DNA of 64,000 bases, taken from Nocardia amikacinitolerans NBRC 108937. GTDB taxonomy: Bacteria; Actinomycetota; Actinomycetes; Mycobacteriales; Mycobacteriaceae. The position numbers and the translations under genes were made by a program. The notes under the pieces were generated by a model. That model saw only the letters and a program-made list of their open reading frames with translations. It was not told the origin of the DNA and searched no databases. Positions within the stretch are counted from its first letter, which is position 1. Every line of letters starts with the position of its first letter. This document shows positions 28,374-37,203 of this stretch, piece by piece. The stretch spans positions 26,968 through 90,967 of the forward strand of contig NZ_BDAU01000036.1 in NCBI RefSeq assembly GCF_001612615.1, given 5' to 3'.

Positions 28374-29981
28374 GTGAGCACCCCGAACACGCCCTCGTCC
28401 GGTCGCTCCGCGGGTTCGGTTCCTGCGGCGCAATCCCGCCGACCCGCCCCGGAAGTCGACGACGTCCCGGAGCAGATGCGGATTCGCAGGGAGAAGCGTG
28501 AGCGGCTGCTCGCGCAGGGCGCCGAGGCGTATCCCGTTGTGGTGCCGCGCACGCACTCGCTGGCCGAAATTCGGGCCGCCTTTCCCGATCTGCCCGCCGA
28601 TACCCAGACCGGGCAACTGGCAGGCGTCGTCGGCCGCGTCATTTTCCTGCGCAATACCGGCAAGCTGTGTTTCGCCACGCTCCAGGAGGGCGACGGCACC
28701 AAGCTGCAGGCCATGATCAGCCTCAACGGCGTCGGAGCAGACGCGCTGGCGGCCTGGAAGGCCGATGTGGACCTCGGTGACTTCGTTTTCGTGCACGGTG
28801 AGGTCATCGCCTCGCGCACGGGGGAATTGAGCGTCATGGCCGATTCCTGGTCCATGTCCGCCAAGGCGCTGCGGCCGCTGCCGGTGGCGCACAAGGAGAT
28901 GAACGAGGAGTCGAGGGTCCGGCAGCGCTATGTCGACCTGATCGTGCGTCCCGAGGCCAGGGAAATGGCGCGCACGAGGGTCGCGGTGGTGCGCGCGCTG
29001 CGTGCCGCGCTGGAGCGCCGCGGTTTCCTCGAGGTGGAGACGCCGATGCTGCAGACGCTGCACGGCGGCGCGGCGGCCCGGCCGTTCGTCACCCGTTCCA
29101 ATGCCCTCGATATGGACCTCTACCTGCGCATCGCGCCGGAACTGTTCCTCAAGCGGTGCGTGGTCGGCGGTTTGGAGAAGGTCTTCGAGATCAACAGGAA
29201 CTTCCGCAACGAAGGTGCCGACTCGACCCATTCGCCCGAGTTCGCAATGTTGGAAACGTATGAGGCCTATGGCACGTACGACGACTCGGCGAAGATGATC
29301 CGGGAATTGGTACAGGAAGTCGCGCAAGAGGCTTTCGGCACCCAGGTGGTGACCCTCGCGGACGGTACCGAATACGATCTTCGGGGCGAGTGGGCGACCG
29401 TCGAGATGTACCCTTCGCTGTCCGATGCGCTGGGTGTCCGAGTCACCCCGGAAACATCGGTCGAGGAATTGCTGGCACTCGCCGATCGGGTCGGACTGGA
29501 AATTCCGGAGGGCAAGGGCTACGGCCACGGCAAACTGGTCGAAGAACTATGGGAGCACGAGTACGGTGACAAGCTCTATGCGCCGACATTCGTACGCGAC
29601 TTCCCGATCGAGACCTCGCCGCTGACTCGTCAGCACCGCAGCAAGCCCGGAGTTACCGAGAAGTGGGATCTGTACGTCCGCGGCTTCGAGTTGGCCACCG
29701 GCTATTCGGAGTTGGTCGATCCGGTGATCCAGCGCGAGCGGTTCGTGGACCAGGCTAGGCTCGCCGCGCAGGGCGACGACGAGGCAATGGCGCTGGACGA
29801 GGACTTCCTTGCCGCGATGGAGCACGGTATGCCGCCGACAACTGGAACCGGTATGGGAATCGATCGGTTGTTGATGGCACTCACGGGATTGGGAATCCGC
29901 GAAACGATACTGTTCCCAATTGTGCGTCCGGTCACGCAGCGAGGTGTGAGCGACCGACGCACAGGCGACGCCGGAGCGTAA
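28374..29981 (+). CDS. lysS: Lysyl-tRNA synthetase (class II)
   Basis: 535 residues. Charges tRNA-Lys. The OB-fold anticodon domain is in the first ~180 residues. Class II motif 2 is FEINRNFRNEGADSTHSPEF, and motif 3 is GTGMGIDRLLMALTG. GTG 28374 (MSTPNTPSSG) is preferred: TAGGGT at 28360-28365 ends 8 nt upstream, implying a leaderless transcript. The frame further upstream lacks coding character. A 30-residue Ser/Pro-rich stretch precedes the conserved fold. Confidence 0.95.
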   Translation: MSTPNTPSSGRSAGSVPAAQSRRPAPEVDDVPEQMRIRREKRERLLAQGAEAYPVVVPRTHSLAEIRAAFPDLPADTQTGQLAGVVGRVIFLRNTGKLCFATLQEGDGTKLQAMISLNGVGADALAAWKADVDLGDFVFVHGEVIASRTGELSVMADSWSMSAKALRPLPVAHKEMNEESRVRQRYVDLIVRPEAREMARTRVAVVRALRAALERRGFLEVETPMLQTLHGGAAARPFVTRSNALDMDLYLRIAPELFLKRCVVGGLEKVFEINRNFRNEGADSTHSPEFAMLETYEAYGTYDDSAKMIRELVQEVAQEAFGTQVVTLADGTEYDLRGEWATVEMYPSLSDALGVRVTPETSVEELLALADRVGLEIPEGKGYGHGKLVEELWEHEYGDKLYAPTFVRDFPIETSPLTRQHRSKPGVTEKWDLYVRGFELATGYSELVDPVIQRERFVDQARLAAQGDDEAMALDEDFLAAMEHGMPPTTGTGMGIDRLLMALTGLGIRETILFPIVRPVTQRGVSDRRTGDAGA

Positions 29982-30136
29982 CCAGCCAGCGGTCGGCGAA
30001 CATCGCAAATCAAACAGAGTCGGGTGCGTTTCGATAGCCGAAGTCTCGTCTTGGAATTTTCTGAATTCGAGGTATTCTTGCCTCGGGTAATCGGCCTAGT
30101 ATGCGGGTCGCACGATTTCGAGAGGACGTTCATCTC

Positions 30137-30496
30137 ATGGCAAAGAAGGTCACCGTTAGCCTGATCGACGATGTCGACGGTGAGTCCATCGCGGACGAGA
30201 CCATCGAGTTTGCGATCGACGGTGTGTCGTACGAGATCGACCTGTCGTCGGCAAATGCCGCGAAGCTGCGTGACGGGCTGGAGCAGTGGGTTTCCAGTGC
30301 GCGCCGGGTGAGCGGTCGTCGCCGCGTGAAGGCCGCCGCGGGTACCGCCGCCACCCCGAAGAGCCGGGTCTCCATCGACCGGGAACAAAGTGCGGCAATT
30401 CGCGAGTGGGCGCGCCGGAATGGCCACAAGGTCTCCGCTCGCGGCCGTATCTCCGCCGACATCACCGACGCGTACAACAAGGCCGCGAAGGGTTAG
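30137..30496 (+). CDS. lsr2: Lsr2 nucleoid-associated protein
   Basis: 119 residues. An H-NS-like DNA-bridging silencer of AT-rich DNA in actinobacteria. N-terminal oligomerisation domain KKVTVSLIDDVDGESIADET; C-terminal DNA-binding domain with REWARRNGHKVSARGRISAD, including the RGR hook. Start ATG 30137 with GAGAGGA upstream. TAGTAT at 30097-30102 is a good -10, giving a 5' leader of about 28 nt. The order lysS-lsr2-clpC is that of M. tuberculosis. Confidence 0.96.
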   Translation: MAKKVTVSLIDDVDGESIADETIEFAIDGVSYEIDLSSANAAKLRDGLEQWVSSARRVSGRRRVKAAAGTAATPKSRVSIDREQSAAIREWARRNGHKVSARGRISADITDAYNKAAKG

Positions 30497-30510
30497 TACT
30501 TTTCCACCCG

Positions 30511-30548
30511 CTGCCGCCTGGGCGAATCGTGCGACGCCCGGGCGGCAG
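30511..30548 (+). terminator. Hairpin downstream of lsr2
   Basis: CTGCCGCCTGGGCG (30511-30524) pairs with CGCCCGGGCGGCAG (30535-30548) with one T-G pair, 14 nt past the lsr2 stop. There is no T-tract. Confidence 0.6.
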
Positions 30549-30687
30549 CAGCATTTCGTCGGGCATCGGGCCCGACGCCGACCATCGACCGGACCGGCAC
30601 GATCTTGCTCGTGGTACCCCGAAGCGGCACCATGGAAACTGTGCGAAGGTCGTCACTGGCGGTATGGAGAGATGAGGTATCGGCGCA

Positions 30688-31311
30688 GTGACTGGATTCG
30701 TCGGATCATTGTTGCGATTCACCGATGACTCGGGCCGCCAGCAGGAGCTGATGCTGAGCCCGGATCAGCAGCGAGTCACGATCGGCCGTTCGCCCCATGC
30801 CGATCTCGCGTTGCGCTGGGACGCGGAGGTCTCGCGCCTGCACGCGGCCGTCGAATACCTGGGCGCGCACTGGACGATCGTGGACGACGGGCTTTCCCGC
30901 AACGGCACCTTCGTCAACGGCGAGCGACTGGTCGGCAGGCGCCGCCTGATGGCGGGCGACAAGATCCGGGTCGGCACCTCGCTGGTCTCCTTCCACGATT
31001 TCGGCGCGGTCGCCGACGACGCCACCCGCACCTCCACCGGCTCGATTCCCACCCTGCGTTCGCTCACCGAGACCCAGCGCGCGGTGCTCGTCGCGCTGTG
31101 CCGCCCGTACAAGAACGGCGCGGGCTTCGCGACCCCGGCCTCCAACCAGCAGATCGCCGAGGAACTTTTCCTCAGCGTCGATGCCATCAAGACCCACCTG
31201 CGCGCCCTGTTCGCCAAGTTCGGTGTGGAGAGCCTGCCGCAGAACCAGAAGCGGGTGCGGCTCGCGGCGTTGGCCATGCAGAGCGGCATCATCTCCGACC
31301 GGGATCTCTGA
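30688..31311 (+). CDS. FHA domain protein with C-terminal helix-turn-helix
   Basis: 207 residues. The FHA domain (about 8-105) keeps the phosphothreonine-binding residues: GRS at 33-35, SRLH at 49-52, and RNGTFVNG with Asn72. The C-terminal half, ETQRAVLVALCRPY then SNQQIAEELFLSVDAIKTHL, looks like a LuxR/winged HTH. It would link Ser/Thr kinase signalling to DNA binding (inference). GTG 30688 has GATGAGG upstream. The kinase partner is unknown; the kinase operon at 3764-6463 is in the same window but distant. Confidence 0.88.
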   Translation: MTGFVGSLLRFTDDSGRQQELMLSPDQQRVTIGRSPHADLALRWDAEVSRLHAAVEYLGAHWTIVDDGLSRNGTFVNGERLVGRRRLMAGDKIRVGTSLVSFHDFGAVADDATRTSTGSIPTLRSLTETQRAVLVALCRPYKNGAGFATPASNQQIAEELFLSVDAIKTHLRALFAKFGVESLPQNQKRVRLAALAMQSGIISDRDL

Positions 31312-31324
31312 ACCGCGTCTGGAC

Positions 31325-31340
31325 GCCCGCTTAAGCGGGC
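31325..31340 (+). terminator. Perfect palindrome after the FHA gene
   Basis: GCCCGCTTAAGCGGGC is a perfect 16-bp palindrome 13 bp past the stop, with partial extension (GAC...GTC). It is probably a terminator; an operator role for the next gene is possible. Confidence 0.45.
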
Positions 31341-31441
31341 GAGCGTCTCGACCATGGAGGCGCGGGCCCTTTCACGATTGACTCGTACTCGTCGCCGGAC
31401 CGAGAAGATTCGGACCCGGACTGTGAGGCAGGAGAAATCGA

Positions 31442-32035
31442 ATGTTCGCGCTGAGAATCGCCGCGCTGGTGGCGGCCGTGCTGGCTACGGGTCTGACCGC
31501 CGGGGTGTTCTACGCCTACGCCATCTCGGTGATGCCCGCGCTGAAGCGCAGCGACGATCGGACCATCATCGACCTGATGCAGAAGATCAACGTGGTCATC
31601 ATCAACCCCTGGTTCATGATCGCGTTCCTCGGCACCGTCGCGTTCGGCATCATCGCCGCGCTGCTGCACTTGGGCCGGGACCACCGCGCGACCCTGGTCT
31701 GGATCGGGATCGCCGTGGTGCTCAACGTGATCGCGTTCGCGGTGACCGCGGGATTCAACGTTCCGCTCAACGATCAGCTGGCCGCCGCGGGCGACCCGGC
31801 GCAGATCGCGGACATGGCGGCGGTCCGCGCGAACTACGAGGCCGCCTGGGTGCGCTACAACGTGATTCGCGCCGTGGTGCACACCTTGGCCTTCCTCGTG
31901 CTGTGCGGCGCGCTGTTCGCGGCGGGCGTCCAGCAGGGCAAGAGCGAGGCCGCGGGTCCGGCCCAGGCTGGGACGGCCTACGCGGCGCCCGCCGGATTCG
32001 GTGCGCAGCCCGCGGCGGCACACCGGCTCGGCTGA
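31442..32035 (+). CDS. DUF1772 (anthrone oxygenase-like) membrane protein
   Basis: 197 residues with four hydrophobic segments. The family pattern is clear: LTAGVFYAYAISVMPALKRS near the N-terminus, VTAGFNVPLNDQLAA in the middle and AAWVRYNVIRAVVHTLAFLV near the end. Family members include fungal anthrone oxygenases, but most bacterial ones have no known role. The last 30 residues are Ala/Gly-rich. An AGGAG site precedes ATG 31442. Confidence 0.87.
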   Translation: MFALRIAALVAAVLATGLTAGVFYAYAISVMPALKRSDDRTIIDLMQKINVVIINPWFMIAFLGTVAFGIIAALLHLGRDHRATLVWIGIAVVLNVIAFAVTAGFNVPLNDQLAAAGDPAQIADMAAVRANYEAAWVRYNVIRAVVHTLAFLVLCGALFAAGVQQGKSEAAGPAQAGTAYAAPAGFGAQPAAAHRLG

Positions 32036-32045
32036 TCCTCGTCGG

Positions 32046-32059
32046 TAGAACGGGTTATA
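32046..32059. promoter_or_regulatory. KstR-type operator, distal copy
   Basis: TAGAACGGGTTATA fits the KstR palindrome TnnAACnnGTTnnA at every fixed position. It lies 80 bp upstream of the lipase start. Confidence 0.5.
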
Positions 32060-32111
32060 AGTTACCCGCCGGTATCGGCACTATCTGGGACACGTCGTCG
32101 GTAGCTTCTTC

Positions 32112-32125
32112 TGGAACAAGTTCCA
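32112..32125. promoter_or_regulatory. KstR-type operator, proximal copy
   Basis: TGGAACAAGTTCCA fits TnnAACnnGTTnnA exactly and is embedded in a larger palindrome with 9-bp arms (32109-32128). It ends just before the GGAGG of the lipase gene, so a bound repressor would block transcription or its start. Confidence 0.55.
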
Positions 32126-32139
32126 GAATTGGAGGCTCC

Positions 32140-33084
32140 ATGCGACGTGTCCCAGTTCCGTTCGTGGTGGCCTTCGTGCTCGCCGCACTGTGGATCGGTG
32201 CGGCGGGTTCGGCGCACGCGCAGCGCTACCCGGTCGTCTACAACTTCTTCTCCGGCATTCCGTCCGAGCTGACCAACCCGGGTGGCTCGCTGCCCGGCGC
32301 CAACGACTGGTCCTGCCGCCCGAGCGCCGAGCACCCCAACCCGGTGGTCCTCGCGCACGGCACCGGCGGTGGCGCGCAGACCAATTGGGGTGTGTACGTG
32401 CCGCTGCTCGTCAACGAGGGCTACTGCGTCTACTCGCTGACCTACGGCGCCCACGCGCTGCCGTGGCCGTTGTCCGCGATCGGCGGCATGCGGCCGATGG
32501 AACAGAGCGGCCTGGAATTCGCCGCCTTCGTCGACCGCGTGCTCGCCGCGACCGGCGCCGCGAAGGTGGACGTCATCGGGCACTCGCAGGGCAATTTCAT
32601 CGGCAATTACTACGTCAAGCGGCTCGGCGGCGCGGACAAGGTGGACAAGCTCGTTGGCCTCGCGCCGCCCTGGCTCGGCACCAACGCCGGAGGCCTCGGC
32701 AACGCCGCCGCCTTCGCGACCGGCCTCGGCGCGGGTGGGATCTTCGACTCGGCGGTCGGTGCCACGCTGTGCCACGCCTGCCGCCAGCTCATCGCGGGTT
32801 CGCCGTTCCTGGAGTCGCTCAACGCCGACGGCGTCTACCACCCCGCCGTCACCTACACGAACATCGCCACCCGGCTCGACGAGGCCGTTATCCCGTACAC
32901 CGCGGGGCTGGTTCCCGGCCCGAATGTCACGAATGTCGTGGTTCAGGACGGTTGCGCACAGGATTACTCCGAGCACGCGGGCATCGCGGGCACCGCGCGG
33001 GCGGCGGGATTCGTCCTGAACGCACTCGACCCCGCCCATCCGCGGCCGGTACCGTGCCAGTTCGCCGCACCGTTCACGGGCTGA
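32140..33084 (+). CDS. Secreted lipase / alpha/beta hydrolase
   Basis: 314 residues with a clear Sec signal peptide (MRRVPVPFVV..LWIGAAGSAHA, cleavage near residue 27). The nucleophile elbow is VIGHSQGNF with Ser149, and VVLAHGTGGGAQTNWG is the oxyanion region. Several cysteines suggest disulfides outside the membrane. It resembles class 2 lipases (triacylglycerol or ester hydrolases) of Nocardia and Streptomyces. GGAGG precedes ATG 32140. Two KstR-type operators upstream suggest control with sterol or lipid catabolism. Confidence 0.9.
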   Translation: MRRVPVPFVVAFVLAALWIGAAGSAHAQRYPVVYNFFSGIPSELTNPGGSLPGANDWSCRPSAEHPNPVVLAHGTGGGAQTNWGVYVPLLVNEGYCVYSLTYGAHALPWPLSAIGGMRPMEQSGLEFAAFVDRVLAATGAAKVDVIGHSQGNFIGNYYVKRLGGADKVDKLVGLAPPWLGTNAGGLGNAAAFATGLGAGGIFDSAVGATLCHACRQLIAGSPFLESLNADGVYHPAVTYTNIATRLDEAVIPYTAGLVPGPNVTNVVVQDGCAQDYSEHAGIAGTARAAGFVLNALDPAHPRPVPCQFAAPFTG

Positions 33085-33475
33085 CCTCGGGCGCGGCAGC
33101 CGCCCGGCCGCCGGATTGATTCGAAATTCGCGGATTGCCGGGAACACCGGGGGTGGTTCGGTCGTTTGCACTGGCAGGGGCGTCAACGGGGCGACGATGG
33201 CCCGTGGATCGGGGCGAGATTGCCGGATCACAGGGTGTTCGCTGTCGGCAAAACCGGATCGGAAACGAAACCCGAAACGCTCACGTTATGAGTGAATGAC
33301 CGTGCTGTCGCTGGTCCCCAATAGGGTGGACTGGAGGCGGCCCGGACCCCCGCCAACTAGAGTGGAGGCGGGGGCCGCAACCCCCGGGCTTCATGGCAGG
33401 CTGACGACCGAAGGTTGACCACAGCACTGAAGCGTCGGACGCCTATGAAGGTCTGAGCAGGAGAGTGAGGGAGCG
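33085..33475 (+). promoter_or_regulatory. clpC upstream region with ECF-type promoter and hairpin
   Basis: 391 bp without a gene. GGAAAC (33261-33266), 17 nt, CGTTAT (33284-33289) resembles the SigH/SigE-type consensus GGAAC-N17/18-CGTT. Further down, CCCCCGCC (33347-33354) and GGCGGGGG (33367-33374) can form an 8-bp stem in the leader, with TAGAGT (33359-33364) in its loop as an alternative -10. No ClgR palindrome was convincing. Confidence 0.4.
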
Positions 33476-36034
<2,559 letters not shown>

Positions 36035-36043
36035 GCCGCAACG

Positions 36044-36087
36044 AAAGGCCCGCCCCCAACGGAAATCCGTTGGGGGCGGGCCTTTTT
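36044..36087 (+). terminator. Strong intrinsic terminator of clpC
   Basis: AAAGGCCCGCCCCCAACGG (36044-36062) pairs with CCGTTGGGGGCGGGCCTTT (36067-36085) around an AAAT loop, followed by a run of T. The clearest Rho-independent terminator in the window, 10 bp after the stop. Confidence 0.95.
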
Positions 36088-36123
36088 CGTACGTGTTTCG
36101 GGTACGTGCTTCGGCGTTTGTGC

Positions 36124-36585
36124 TCAGCCGAAGTGCATGATCGCCGCGGAGCCGGTCTTCGCCGCGTCGCGGAAGAACGTGACGAGGACGTCGTAGTGGT
36201 AGCGCAGGTAGCCGAGTCCTTCGTCGCCGTCCCTCGTCCAGATGCCCGGATAGACGTTCGCCTCGTCCATGGCGGCGGGGTCGTAGTGGGCGGCGAGCGC
36301 GGTGAACGGTGTCGCACGCAGCCGCTCGGCCGTCGAGCGGACGAGATCCGGCGACCACGCGTAGTACTCGTCGACGATGAGATCGCCGTCGTAGAACAGG
36401 TTTACCCTGGACTCGGCCGCTTCGAGCAGATAGCGCAGTCCGTCCCACGCCTTGTCGAGGTAGCCGCTGGGATCCCCCTTCGCCCGCTCGATATCCCAAA
36501 CCTCGTCGCCCGCTTCCGCTCTCGCGGCGACCAACTCGCCCAATCGTTCCGCCGTGACCTTGGTGAACGACAGAATCACGCCCAT
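36124..36585 (-). CDS. DUF1877 (YfbM-like) protein
   Basis: About 153 residues from ATG 36585 (MGVILSFTKVTAERL); GTG 36597 is the alternative. Recognisable family features are YLDKAWDGLRYLL, a middle VDEYYAWSPDLVRSTAERL and EGLGYLRYHYDVLVTFFRDA at the end. Function of DUF1877 is unknown. It is convergent with clpC across the terminator. Confidence 0.87.
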   Translation of the reverse strand: MGVILSFTKVTAERLGELVAARAEAGDEVWDIERAKGDPSGYLDKAWDGLRYLLEAAESRVNLFYDGDLIVDEYYAWSPDLVRSTAERLRATPFTALAAHYDPAAMDEANVYPGIWTRDGDEGLGYLRYHYDVLVTFFRDAAKTGSAAIMHFG

Positions 36586-36791
36586 TGTTTTCCCCACTCC
36601 CTCGGAATACGGGCGCTGTGCCGCATTCCGATCCGACTGTCTGTATTGCCAATCGAGTCGGAATGTAGTCGGGTCGACCGACAGCTTTGCCCGTCCGGCC
36701 GAAGTGCCGATCAGGCAGGGGATGCGGGCGCGGAGCTGCCGTGCGCACCGGCGGCATCCGGGCTGCCGGTGAATGGTGAAGCGCTGCTGTC

Positions 36792-37203
36792 GTGGCCGTC
36801 GTGATCGCCGGTCCCGGCGGCCGAGTCCCCGGTCTCGGACGTGATGTCGCCGTGGGCGTTCGGGTTCGTTGTCGCGGCGCCTGAGCAGCGGGCGGCTTCG
36901 GTCGCGGAATTACCTGGTGCACCTGCCGGATTAGGGCTGCCGACGCACGTTTCGGCGGTGGTGTTGTGGCCGTCGTGATCGCCCGGTGGACGAGTCTCCG
37001 GTCTCGGACGTGATGTCGCCGAGGGCGTTCGGGTTCGTTGTCGCGGCGCCTGAGCAGCGGGCGGCTTCGGTCGCGGAATTACCTGGTGCACCAGCGGAAT
37101 TCGGGCTGCCGACGCACGTTTCGGCGGTGGTGTTGTGGCCGTTGCGATCGCAGGCCCCGGTGGCCGAGTCGCCGGTGTGGGTCGTGGTGCCGCCGCGGGC
37201 GTT
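36792..37203. repeat. Tandem repeat of about 170 bp downstream of the sensor kinase
   Basis: Units start with GTGGCCG at 36792, 36966 and 37135 (periods 174 and 169). The first two are nearly identical over more than 140 bp, including GCGTTCGGGTTCGTTGTCGC and GAGCAGCGGGCGGCTTCGG. The GTTCGGGTTCGTTGTCGCGG block also recurs inside the sensor kinase gene at about 37551 and 37911. On the minus strand this continues the kinase's low-complexity tail beyond its stop codon. The whole 618-bp gap from 36586 to 37203 contains no other gene. Confidence 0.8.

Noticed and set aside
33241..33262. ClgR operator upstream of clpC
   Set aside because: TTCGCTGTCGGCAA is only a partial match to the CGC-N5-GCG palindrome. 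The right half is not conserved.
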